Source: an uncultured Sphingomonadaceae bacterium
Lineage (GTDB): Bacteria; Pseudomonadota; Alphaproteobacteria; Sphingomonadales; Sphingomonadaceae
Length of the DNA stretch: 18,205 bases
Direction: 5' to 3'
Assembly (NCBI GenBank): GCA_946480515.1
Contig: CAMLKX010000010.1
Location: forward strand, 1-18,205
A program made the translations under genes and the position numbers. Position 1 is the first letter of the stretch, and every line of letters starts with the position of its first letter. The notes under the pieces were generated by a model. The model was not told the origin of the DNA. It searched no databases and saw only the letters and a program-made list of their open reading frames with translations. This document shows positions 10,202-18,205 of this stretch, piece by piece.

Positions 10202-10207
10202 AAGGAG
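10202..10207 (+). promoter_or_regulatory. Ribosome binding site of rpsB (decides the start)
   Basis: AAGGAG lies 1 nt before an ATG at 10209 and 7 nt before the ATG at 10215. Only the second has workable spacing, so S2 is taken to begin [12 protein letters not shown] at 10215. Confidence 0.8.
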
Positions 10208-10214
10208 AATGACT

Positions 10215-10970
10215 ATGGCGGCTAATGTCGTCACGATGCAGCAATTGCTCGAAGCCGGAGCGCACTTCGGCCACCAGACCCATCGCTGGAATCCGCGGAT
10301 GAAGCCGTACATCTTCGGCGAGCGGAACGGCGTTCACATCATCGATCTGTCGCAGACCGTGCCGCTGTTTGCGCGCGCGCTCGACTTCGTCAGCCAAAGC
10401 GTGGTTCGTGGCGGCAAGGTGCTCTTCGTGGGCACCAAGCGCCAGGCCCAGGACGCGGTTGCCGAGGCAGCCCGCGCGAGCGGCCAGCACTTCGTCAACC
10501 ACCGCTGGCTCGGCGGCATGCTGACCAACTGGAAGACGATTTCCAACTCGATCAAGCGGCTGAAGACGCTCGAGGAGCAGCTGTCGGGCGACACCGCCGG
10601 ACTCACCAAGAAGGAAGTGCTGCAGCTCACACGCGAGCGCGACAAGCTGGAGAAGAGCCTAGGCGGGATCCGCGACATGGGCAGCCTGCCTGACGTCATG
10701 TTCGTGATTGATTCGAACAAGGAAGAGCTGGCGATCAAGGAAGCCAATGTTCTCGGCATTCCAGTTGTCGCGATCCTCGATTCGAACAGCAGCCCCGCGG
10801 GGATCGCCTTCCCGGTCCCGGGCAATGACGATTCAAGCCGCGCCATTCGCCTCTATTGCGAAGCGATCGCGAGCGCAGCCAACGCCGGCAAGTCCGGTGC
10901 TGCAGCGGCGCGCGGTGAAGACATCGGAGCCATGGCTGAGCCGCCGGTTGAGGCTGCTCTTCAAGCCTAA
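10215..10970 (+). CDS. rpsB: 30S ribosomal protein S2
   Basis: Small-subunit ribosomal protein, 251 residues, usual length for the family. Recognised by [20 protein letters not shown] near the N-terminus, [28 protein letters not shown], a helical hairpin region (about residues 115-155), and the C-terminal [15 protein letters not shown]. The start at 10215 is set by the Shine-Dalgarno spacing. tsf follows after 27 nt, the classic rpsB-tsf pair. No recoding or insertion is seen. Confidence 0.98.
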   Translation: MAANVVTMQQLLEAGAHFGHQTHRWNPRMKPYIFGERNGVHIIDLSQTVPLFARALDFVSQSVVRGGKVLFVGTKRQAQDAVAEAARASGQHFVNHRWLGGMLTNWKTISNSIKRLKTLEEQLSGDTAGLTKKEVLQLTRERDKLEKSLGGIRDMGSLPDVMFVIDSNKEELAIKEANVLGIPVVAILDSNSSPAGIAFPVPGNDDSSRAIRLYCEAIASAANAGKSGAAAARGEDIGAMAEPPVEAALQA

Positions 10971-10997
10971 CCAATTCGAGAATGAAGGAGCCGACAC

Positions 10998-11942
10998 ATG
11001 GCTGAAATCACGGCCGCTTCCGTGAAGGAACTGCGCGAGCGTACCGGCGCAGGGATGATGGACTGCAAGAAGGCGCTCGCAGAAACCAATGGCGAGATGG
11101 AGCCCGCGGTCGACTGGCTGAGGGCCAAGGGCCTTGCTGCCGCCGCCAAGAAGGCGGGCCGGACCGCTGCCGAGGGTCTGGTTGGAGTTGCCGTTGCGGG
11201 CACTCGCGGCGCCGTGGTCGAGGTCAACTCCGAGACGGACTTCGTCGCCAAGAACGAGCAGTTCCAGCAATTCGTCCGCAATGTCGCGCAGCTCGCCCTC
11301 GCAACGGGCAGCGATGTCGAGGCACTTGGCAACGCGGCCTACCCGGGCGGCGGGACAGTTGGCGAAACGCTGACCAACAATATCGCCACGATCGGTGAGA
11401 ATCAGTCGCTCCGCCGCGCCGCCTTGCTGGAAGTCAGCCAGGGCGCGGTCGTGTCTTACGTGCACAATGCCGCTGCTCCTGGTCTCGGCAAGATCGGCGT
11501 TCTCGTGGCTCTGGAAAGCGCGGCCCCGGCCGACGCGCTCCAGACTCTGGGCAAGCAGTTGGCGATGCATATCGCCGCCGCCAACCCGCTGGCGCTCAAT
11601 GCCGAGGATATCGATCCCGCGCTGCTCGAGCGCGAGCGCGCCATCGCAATTGAAAAGGCGAACGAGAGCGGCAAGCCCGCCAATATCGTCGAGAAGATGG
11701 TCGACGGGTCGATGGCCAAGTTCCGCAAGGAAAATGCGCTGGTCAGCCAACCCTTCGTGATCGACAACAAGACTCCGGTGGCGGATGTTGTCGCGGCTGC
11801 GGGCAAGGACGCTGGGTCGCCGATCGCGCTCAAGGGCTTCGTGCGCTTCCAGCTCGGTGAAGGCATCGAGAAGCAGCAAAGCGACTTCGCTGCGGAGGTC
11901 GCTGCGACAGCCGGAATCAAGAAAGATGAGCCGGTCGCCTGA
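10998..11942 (+). CDS. tsf: Translation elongation factor Ts
   Basis: Nucleotide exchange factor that releases GDP from EF-Tu. The protein is 314 residues. The N-terminal UBA-like domain is [19 protein letters not shown] (9-27). The EF-Tu contact motif TDFV is at 80-83 within [13 protein letters not shown]. The core and C-terminal coiled regions follow, including [14 protein letters not shown]. The start at 10998 has AAGGAG at 10985-10990 with 7-nt spacing. Co-transcribed with rpsB; a possible terminator follows at 11979-12020. Confidence 0.98.
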   Translation: MAEITAASVKELRERTGAGMMDCKKALAETNGEMEPAVDWLRAKGLAAAAKKAGRTAAEGLVGVAVAGTRGAVVEVNSETDFVAKNEQFQQFVRNVAQLALATGSDVEALGNAAYPGGGTVGETLTNNIATIGENQSLRRAALLEVSQGAVVSYVHNAAAPGLGKIGVLVALESAAPADALQTLGKQLAMHIAAANPLALNAEDIDPALLERERAIAIEKANESGKPANIVEKMVDGSMAKFRKENALVSQPFVIDNKTPVADVVAAAGKDAGSPIALKGFVRFQLGEGIEKQQSDFAAEVAATAGIKKDEPVA

Positions 11943-11970
11943 CGAGACCGGAATCACCGCATCACAGCGG

Positions 11971-11999
11971 TTGGCAACGGGGCGGGTGGGCCATAGAAG
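11971..11999 (+). promoter_or_regulatory. Putative promoter of the pyrH-frr-uppS-cdsA-dxr-rseP unit
   Basis: TTGGCA (11971-11976), a 17-bp spacer and TAGAAG (11994-11999). Transcription would start near 12006, with about 40 nt before pyrH. It overlaps the putative rpsB-tsf terminator. Confidence 0.5.
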
Positions 12000-12020
12000 G
12001 CGCATCCGCCCCTTTTCTTT
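11979..12020 (+). terminator. Possible rho-independent terminator after tsf
   Basis: GGGGCGG (11979-11985) can pair with CCGCCCC (12006-12012), followed at once by TTTTCTTT (12013-12020). The loop is 20 nt, long for a terminator; a shorter alternative stem GGCG-CATC-CGCC (11999-12010) precedes the same T-run. Either could end rpsB-tsf transcripts, but the structure overlaps the pyrH promoter. Confidence 0.42.
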
Positions 12021-12046
12021 GTCTCACCTCTGCGAGAGCGTTCTCT

Positions 12047-12769
12047 ATGTCCCGACCGCGCTTCAACCGCATCCTGCTGAAGCTTTCGGGCGAGGCGCTG
12101 ATGGGCTCCGGCCAGTTTGGCATCGATTCGGAGACGGTTGCCGGGCTCGCCGCTGAAATCGCGGCTGCCAAGGGCAAAGGACATGAGCTCTGCCTCGTTG
12201 TCGGCGGCGGGAATATCTTCCGTGGAATCGCTGGCGCGGCGCAAGGGTTCGATCGGGCCAGTGCCGATTACATGGGGATGCTCGCGACGGTGATGAACGC
12301 GCTCGCCGTCCAGAATGCGCTCGAAAAGCTTGGGGTGGACACGCGGGTCCAATCCGCAATCCCGATGTCCAGCGTGTGCGAGCCTTATATTCGGCGGCGC
12401 GCGATGCGGCACATGGAAAAAGGCCGGATCGTCATCTTCGCCGCCGGCACCGGCAATCCTTATTTCACCACCGATACCGCGGCAGCCCTGCGCGCAGCCG
12501 AAATGGGCTGCGACGCCCTGTTCAAGGGAACCAGTGTCGACGGGGTCTATAATGCCGACCCGAAGAAGGTCGCCGATGCCAGCCGCTATGAAACGCTCGG
12601 TTTCAGCCGGGTGCTGGCGGATGATCTGAAGGTCATGGATGCGGCCGCGGTTGCTCTCTGCCGAGATAATAATATTCCGATCGTCGTCTTCAACATCCGC
12701 CAGCCCGGGAACCTTGCCGAGGTACTTCGCGGACAGGGGGTCGCGACGATGGTTCATAACAAGGAGTGA
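12047..12769 (+). CDS. pyrH: Uridylate (UMP) kinase
   Basis: Phosphorylates UMP to UDP using ATP (amino acid kinase fold, hexameric in bacteria, cytoplasm). The protein is 240 residues with KLSGEALMG (12-20), [10 protein letters not shown] (51-60), [16 protein letters not shown] (74-89), [15 protein letters not shown] (142-156) and [13 protein letters not shown] (160-172). The start at ATG 12047 has only a weak purine-rich site (GAGAG, about 8 nt upstream). First gene of a tight cluster; frr follows after 3 nt. Confidence 0.98.
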   Translation: MSRPRFNRILLKLSGEALMGSGQFGIDSETVAGLAAEIAAAKGKGHELCLVVGGGNIFRGIAGAAQGFDRASADYMGMLATVMNALAVQNALEKLGVDTRVQSAIPMSSVCEPYIRRRAMRHMEKGRIVIFAAGTGNPYFTTDTAAALRAAEMGCDALFKGTSVDGVYNADPKKVADASRYETLGFSRVLADDLKVMDAAAVALCRDNNIPIVVFNIRQPGNLAEVLRGQGVATMVHNKE

Positions 12770-12772
12770 CAC

Positions 12773-13326
12773 ATGCCCACCTATGACAAGGCCGATCTCC
12801 AGCGCCGGATGCATGGCGCCGTCGAGGCGCTGAAGCACGATCTGGCGGGGCTTCGGACCGGACGCGCGTCGACTGCTCTGCTCGACCCGATCCAGGTGGA
12901 GGTTTACGGCGCTAACATGCCGCTCAACCAGCTCGCCACCGTGTCGGTCCCGGAGCCGCGGCTGATTTCCGTTCAGGTGTGGGATCGCTCGAATGTGCAG
13001 CCCGTCGAAAAAGCCATCCGCAGCGCCGGTCTGGGTATCAATCCGATCACCGATGGCCAGATGATCCGCCTGCCGATTCCCGACCTGACCGAGGAGCGGC
13101 GCAAGGAGCTTGCCAAGCTGGCCAGTCAATATGCCGAGAAGGCGCGGGTCGCGGCGCGCAACGTCCGGCGCGACGGCATGGACGCGCTCAAAGCCGACGA
13201 GAAAAAGCATGAGATCAGCGAGGATGAGCGGAAGCGATCCGAGACCGAGGTGCAGAAGTTGACCGACGAGACGATCAAGGAGATCGACGCGGCGGCCGAG
13301 GGCAAGGAAAAGGAAATCCTCGGGAA

Positions 13327-13330
<4 letters not shown>
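12773..13330 (+). CDS. frr: Ribosome recycling factor
   Basis: With EF-G, splits post-termination ribosomes. The 185-residue protein has the family length and key segments: [10 protein letters not shown] (24-33), [13 protein letters not shown], the conserved [20 protein letters not shown], and a long C-terminal helix with [19 protein letters not shown] inside the last pyrH codons (12761-12766) sits 6 nt before the ATG. The stop overlaps the uppS GTG start as GTGA. Confidence 0.98.
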
Positions 13331-14096
<766 letters not shown>

Positions 14097-14100
<4 letters not shown>

Positions 14101-14729
14101 GGGAATTGCTCATCAGGACCGCCGCGGGCGCGGCGATGATTATCGTCGCCCTGGCTGCGGCAATCCTGGGGGGCTATGTGTTCGCGGTGCTCGTCGCGTT
14201 GGTTGCGACCGCGATGTATTATGAATGGAGCAAGCTCGTCCATGGCTGGCCGCAGGGCTGGAAGCTGAGTGGCTTCATCTATGCCTTGCTGCCCGCATTG
14301 GCCTTGTTGTGGGTCCGGGAACGGCCGTTTGACGGACTGGCCCTGCTGATCTGGATCTTCATCGTGACTTGGTCGACCGACATTTTCGCCTATATCAGCG
14401 GCCGGGCGATCGGCGGGCCGAAACTCGCCCCTGCCATCAGTCCGTCCAAAACGATCGCCGGGCTGGTGGGCGGCGTAGCCGGGGCGTCAGTCATCGGCGG
14501 TTTGTGGGTCCAGTCTCAAGCGCTTCCTTCGGGGTTGCTCTTCCTGGCGCCGCTGTTTGCGGCAGCGGCTCAGGCGGGCGACCTGTTCGAGAGCTGGATG
14601 AAGCGGCGTGCCGGGGTCAAGGACTCGGGTGGGTTGCTGCCGGGTCATGGGGGGGTGTTCGACCGCATCGACGGCCTGGTGCCGGTCGCAATCCTGACCG
14701 CGCTGACCACCGCTTCGGGCCAGCTATGA
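14097..14729 (+). CDS. cdsA: Phosphatidate cytidylyltransferase (CDP-diacylglycerol synthase)
   Basis: Makes CDP-diacylglycerol from phosphatidate and CTP in the inner membrane, the precursor used by PssA in this window. The protein has 210 residues, shorter than E. coli CdsA (285), with the missing part in N-terminal spans. The CTP-transferase signature is complete: S166-WMKRRAGVKDSGGLLPGH then GGVFDRID to Asp192. Upstream are TWSTDIFAYISGR (91-103) and SPSKTIAG. It starts in the uppS stop (ATGA) and ends in the dxr start (ATGA). Confidence 0.96.
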
Positions 14730-15886
14730 AACGCAGGGTAACGATCCTCGGAGCTACCGGATCGGTTGGCAAATCGACGCTCGACCTGGTTGAAGCTCAT
14801 CCTGACCGGTTCGAGGTCGCCGTCCTCGCTGCTGGTTCGAACGTGGAGGGACTTGCCCGCGCCGCGCTTCGAACGCGTGCGTCAAAGGCGGTCATCGGTG
14901 ATGCTGCGTTGGTCCCTCAGCTTCGTGAGCGACTTGCCGGGAGTGAGATTGCGGTCGATGGTGGCGCCGAGGCGCTTGAAGAGGCAGCCGCCGACTCAGC
15001 GGACTGGGTGATGGCCGCGATTGTCGGCTCTGCCGGCCTGCGCCCGGTCATGGCCGCGATCCGCGCTGGCCGGACCGTAGCCCTCGCGAACAAGGAGGCG
15101 CTGGTGACCGCCGGTCATTTGATGACCTCCGAAGCGCGTCATTCCGGCGCGACGATCCTCCCGGTTGATTCAGAACACAACGCGATTTTTCAGTGTCTTG
15201 CGGGACAGGACTGCGATCGGGTCTCACGACTGATCCTGACTGCCAGCGGCGGGCCGTTCCGAGAGGCTTCGAGCGAAGCGATGCGCGCCGCAACTCCTGA
15301 GCAAGCCGTTGCGCACCCGAACTGGTCGATGGGAGCGAAGATTTCCGTCGATTCTGCGACGATGATGAACAAGGGACTTGAGCTCATCGAAGCCCATTAT
15401 CTGTTTGCCCTGCCGTCGAACCGGATCGACATTCTCGTCCACCCGCAGTCCGTGGTTCACTCTTTGGTCGAATTTGCCGACGGATCCGTGCTGGCGCAGC
15501 TCGGATCTCCCGACATGCGGATTCCGATCGCCCATGCCCTTGCCTGGCCCGAACGCATGACGACGCCTGCGGAGCGCCTCGATCTTGCTGCTGTCGCTCG
15601 GCTTGATTTCCTCGCTCCTGATCCCGAGCGGTTCCCTGCGCTACGCCTCGCTCGCGAAGCGCTTGAGAGCGGGCCAGTGGCCGCAATCCTGCTCAACGCC
15701 GCGAACGAGTTCGCCGTTGCAGCGTTCCTCGAACGCAAGATCGGATTCCTTGAAATCGCCGCGCTTGTGGCAGAGGTGATGGAGCGTGTCAGCGCTTCCG
15801 TGCCTCAGTCCGTCCCGGACGTCGTCGAAATCGACCGGCTTGGCCGTGAAAGCGCCGCAATGCTGCTGACGGAAATGGCGAGCTGA
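14726..15886 (+). CDS. dxr: 1-deoxy-D-xylulose 5-phosphate reductoisomerase
   Basis: Second enzyme of the MEP isoprenoid pathway; converts DXP to MEP with NADPH. The protein is 386 residues. NADPH-binding GATGSVGKSTLDL is at 9-21, followed by ANKEALV, the metal ligands Asp148/Glu150 in PVDSEHN, TASGGPFR, HPNWSMGAKISVDSATMMNK, and HPQSVVHSLVEF. The reading frame is open well upstream (to 14369) inside cdsA, but ATG 14726 is the start because the protein begins MKRRVTILGATGS and overlaps the cdsA stop as ATGA. It supplies isoprenoid precursor used by UppS two genes before. Confidence 0.98.
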   Translation: MKRRVTILGATGSVGKSTLDLVEAHPDRFEVAVLAAGSNVEGLARAALRTRASKAVIGDAALVPQLRERLAGSEIAVDGGAEALEEAAADSADWVMAAIVGSAGLRPVMAAIRAGRTVALANKEALVTAGHLMTSEARHSGATILPVDSEHNAIFQCLAGQDCDRVSRLILTASGGPFREASSEAMRAATPEQAVAHPNWSMGAKISVDSATMMNKGLELIEAHYLFALPSNRIDILVHPQSVVHSLVEFADGSVLAQLGSPDMRIPIAHALAWPERMTTPAERLDLAAVARLDFLAPDPERFPALRLAREALESGPVAAILLNAANEFAVAAFLERKIGFLEIAALVAEVMERVSASVPQSVPDVVEIDRLGRESAAMLLTEMAS

Positions 15887-17007
15887 TGCTTGCTCAACCC
15901 CCGCTCTGGTTCATTCTCCTCGCATTTGTGCTGGCGATCGGACCGCTGGTCTTCGTCCATGAGCTTGGTCACTACCTCGTGGCGCGCTGGCTGGGCGTCG
16001 GCGCCGAAACCTTCTCGATCGGATTCGGGCGGGAGATTGCGGGCTGGACTGACCGTCATGGGACGCGGTGGAAGGTTGGTTGGCTTCCGCTAGGCGGCTA
16101 TGTGAAATTTGTCGGCGACGCTGACGTGGCAAGCCGGCCGGGCGAACAGGAGAACCAGGCACCGCCGAACAGCTTCCACTCGAAGCCGGTGTGGAGACGG
16201 TTCCTGATCGTGCTTGCCGGCCCGGCGGCCAATTTCCTTCTGGCAATCCTGATCTTCGCCGGATTTTTCGCCGCCTTCGGAGCTCCTCAGACATCGAGCG
16301 AGGTCGCGATCGTTCAACCGGGAAGCGCGGCCGAGCGGGCAGGAATTCGGCCTGGCGACCGCGTGGTTGAGATCGGCGGGGAGAGCATCGAGCGGTTTGA
16401 GGACATCCGCCGCATCGTATCGATGATCCCGGGCGAGCAAGTCACGATCGTAATCGAGCGCGAGGGTCGACTCTTCAATCGCCAGGCAGCGATCGAGAGC
16501 CGGATCGAGCGTGATGACTTCGGCCAGACCTTCCGTGTCGGGATGCTTGGCATCGGCCAGACCCGGCTTGAGCTGAAGCGGCCTTCGGCGGCTCAGCTGT
16601 TGCCGGAGGCGACACGCTATACGTTCGACCTCACCCGTTCGATGGTGAAGGGGCTGTGGCAGATCATCAGCGGGCGCCGCTCGGTTGAAGAACTGGGCGG
16701 CCCGATGAAAATGGCGCAAATTGCCGGTCAGCAGGCGAGCCTCGGCCTGTTCGAGTTCATTCAACTACTCGCCTTGTTCTCGGTTAATTTGGGATTCATC
16801 AACCTCTTGCCAGTTCCCATGCTCGATGGCGGTCATCTGGCGTTCTACGCGGTTGAGGCGGTCCGGCGACGGCCACTCAGTCCCACGGTTCAGGAATGGG
16901 CATTCCGGGGAGGGCTTGCCGCCCTTCTTACGCTGCTTTTGTTCACGACTCTCAACGATCTGGTCTCAATCGGTCTGTGGGACCGGCTTGAACGCTTGAT
17001 TGGGTAA
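15886..17007 (+). CDS. rseP: RseP-type site-2 (intramembrane) metalloprotease with a PDZ domain
   Basis: Inner-membrane zinc protease that cuts membrane proteins such as anti-sigma factors and signal-peptide remnants. The protein is 373 residues. The HELGH zinc motif is at 25-29 in the first span, GWLPLGGYVKF at 65-75, and a second span at about 107-131. A single PDZ domain covers about 137-205 (PGSAAERAGIRPGDRVVEI), where E. coli RseP (450 residues) has two. The third zinc ligand lies in NLLPVPMLDGG (306-316, Asp314). The start overlaps the dxr stop (TGATG). The substrate is not evident; no anti-sigma gene is nearby. Position before bamA is conserved in many proteobacteria. Confidence 0.96.
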   Translation: MLAQPPLWFILLAFVLAIGPLVFVHELGHYLVARWLGVGAETFSIGFGREIAGWTDRHGTRWKVGWLPLGGYVKFVGDADVASRPGEQENQAPPNSFHSKPVWRRFLIVLAGPAANFLLAILIFAGFFAAFGAPQTSSEVAIVQPGSAAERAGIRPGDRVVEIGGESIERFEDIRRIVSMIPGEQVTIVIEREGRLFNRQAAIESRIERDDFGQTFRVGMLGIGQTRLELKRPSAAQLLPEATRYTFDLTRSMVKGLWQIISGRRSVEELGGPMKMAQIAGQQASLGLFEFIQLLALFSVNLGFINLLPVPMLDGGHLAFYAVEAVRRRPLSPTVQEWAFRGGLAALLTLLLFTTLNDLVSIGLWDRLERLIG

Positions 17008-17043
17008 CCGGGTTGGGGCAGGGCAGTGACCGCAACAATCGCA

Positions 17044-17057
17044 CGGCCACAAGGCCG
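17044..17057 (+). other. Small hairpin in the rseP-bamA gap
   Basis: CGGCC, loop ACAA, GGCCG: a perfect 5-bp stem in the 80-nt gap. No T-run follows, so it is not a terminator. It could be a processing or stability element, or chance in GC-rich DNA. Confidence 0.2.
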
Positions 17058-17087
17058 GCAAATCCAATCTATTCAGGGTGGTCTCGC

Positions 17088-18205
17088 GTGAATTCAGTTT
17101 TGCAAAAGCAGCGTCTGGTAGGGCGCGCCGGAACCGCGCTTCTCGTCGGAACTATCCTCAGCGGACTGCCGGGGGCGGCGTTGGCCCAGGCTGTATCGAC
17201 CCAGGAACAGTCCGCAGCTCCAGCTGCTGCAGCGCCAGCAAGTCCGGCGGCTGACCAGCCGGCACCGGCACCAACCCAGGTGATCCGCTCGGTTGCGGTC
17301 AGCGGCGCCGTCCGGATCGAGCCGGAAACGGTGCGGGCCTACGCCAATCTGGCACCCGGCCAGACCTACAATGCCGAGAAGCTCGATGCCGCTCTCAAGG
17401 ACCTCTACGCGACCGAATTGTTCGCCGACGTGGTCATCAGCGGCGCGGACACCGGCAATCTGGTGATCACGGTCCGCGAAAACCCGGTGATCAACCGGAT
17501 CGTGCTGGAGGGTAACAAGAAGATCAAGGACGACAAGATCCTGCCCGAGATCAAACTTGCGCCGCGGCAGATCTTCACCCGGTCCAAGGTGCGAACCGAC
17601 GTCGACCGCATCATTGAGCTGTACAAGCGGCAGGGCCGTTTCGGAGCGACGGTCGAACCGAAGATCGTCACTCTCGATCAGAACCGTGTCGACCTCGTTT
17701 TCGAGATCACGGAAGGGGATCAGTCTCAGGTCCGGGCGATCAACTTTCTCGGCAATGATGAATTCGATGACGGTCGCCTGCGCAAGGAACTGTTCACTCG
17801 CGAGGCTGGCGGACTCCTCGGATTCCTGAAATCGAACGACACCTATGATCCTGATCGGCTCGCCGCTGATCAGCAGAAGCTCCGCGCCTTTTACCTCACC
17901 CAGGGCTATGCCGACTTCCGGGTCGTCTCCGCCCTCGCGGAGCTAACTCCGGATCGCCGCGATTTCGTCATCACCTACGTCGTTGAGGAAGGCGATCGCT
18001 ACAAGCTCGGCGAAGTCGAAGCCGAGAGCGAGCTTCGCGATTTTACCCCCGACCAGGTGAAGAAGATCGCGAACCTGCAGCCGGGCGCTTGGTTCAATGC
18101 CAAGGCGATCGAAGACGCGGTGACCAACCTGAGCGAAGTTGCCGGCCGGCTTGGCTATGCCTTCGCCGACATCAACCCGGCCTATAACCGTGACGCTGAA
18201 AAGAA
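17088..18205 (+). CDS. bamA: Outer membrane protein assembly factor BamA (3' end cut off by window edge)
   Basis: Core of the BAM complex that inserts beta-barrel proteins into the outer membrane. 372 residues are visible. A signal peptide (KQRLVGRAGTALLVGTIL, cleavage after ALA at about 33) is followed by an unusual Ala/Pro/Gln-rich linker of about 30 residues (34-63). POTRA domains begin at about 65 (IRSVAVSGAVRIEPETV), with later ones marked by NRIVLEGNKKIKDDKI, RAINFLGNDEFDD and KLGEVEAESELRDF; about four of the usual five fit in the window. The barrel is beyond the edge. The start is GTG 17088, preceded by AGGGTGG with about 6-nt spacing; it is 80 nt after rseP. Confidence 0.96.
   Translation, partial: MNSVLQKQRLVGRAGTALLVGTILSGLPGAALAQAVSTQEQSAAPAAAAPASPAADQPAPAPTQVIRSVAVSGAVRIEPETVRAYANLAPGQTYNAEKLDAALKDLYATELFADVVISGADTGNLVITVRENPVINRIVLEGNKKIKDDKILPEIKLAPRQIFTRSKVRTDVDRIIELYKRQGRFGATVEPKIVTLDQNRVDLVFEITEGDQSQVRAINFLGNDEFDDGRLRKELFTREAGGLLGFLKSNDTYDPDRLAADQQKLRAFYLTQGYADFRVVSALAELTPDRRDFVITYVVEEGDRYKLGEVEAESELRDFTPDQVKKIANLQPGAWFNAKAIEDAVTNLSEVAGRLGYAFADINPAYNRDAEK

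Noticed and set aside
14369..14725. Upstream extension of the dxr frame inside cdsA
   Set aside because: Dxr begins MKRRVTILGATGS at 14726, matching the family; the upstream part is a shadow of cdsA.

Overview
The window is a core-chromosome segment of a GC-rich alphaproteobacterium, most likely a sphingomonad (Sphingomonadales). This rests on the gene order rpsB-tsf / pyrH-frr-uppS-cdsA-dxr-rseP-bamA with psd-pssA just upstream, on an alphaproteobacterial type LexA box (GTTC-N7-GTTC), and on a palindromic repeat of a kind I recall as abundant in sphingomonad genomes. No tRNA, rRNA, IS element, prophage or CRISPR array was seen. No stretch longer than about 210 bases lacks a gene.

Layout. 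Positions 1-796 hold the divergent pair mtgA (minus, cut by the window edge) and alaS (plus). alaS is followed by a small GFA-family zinc protein gene, whose 3' end overlaps a convergent Kef-type cation:proton antiporter. From 5784 to 7033 lies a FAD-dependent monooxygenase gene broken by a frameshift; its 3' end overlaps convergent icd. icd and psd are divergent, with interleaved promoters around a 12-bp palindrome. psd and pssA form a two-gene operon for phosphatidylethanolamine synthesis.

Positions 9800-10214 separate pssA from rpsB. On the minus strand they hold a 68-residue single-span membrane protein whose promoter contains a LexA box between -35 and -10. On the plus strand they hold the rpsB promoter and a leader with mutually exclusive stems. 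Then come rpsB-tsf (translation) and a second unit, pyrH-frr-uppS-cdsA-dxr-rseP, with start/stop overlaps, followed after 80 nt by bamA (cut by the window end).

How the genes work together. The right half couples translation (S2, EF-Ts, ribosome recycling factor), UMP synthesis, isoprenoid and undecaprenyl carrier supply (Dxr, UppS), phospholipid synthesis (CdsA makes CDP-diacylglycerol, PssA makes phosphatidylserine, Psd makes phosphatidylethanolamine) and envelope biogenesis (RseP, BamA). MtgA at the left edge also acts on the cell wall.

Most of the window is ordinary housekeeping sequence. The observations most worth following are the LexA-box-controlled small membrane protein, the palindromic repeat translated as the N-terminus of UppS, the matching leaderless-type promoters of mtgA and alaS, the alternative structures upstream of rpsB, and the frameshifted monooxygenase. 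All are based on reading by eye; no database search or folding program was run.
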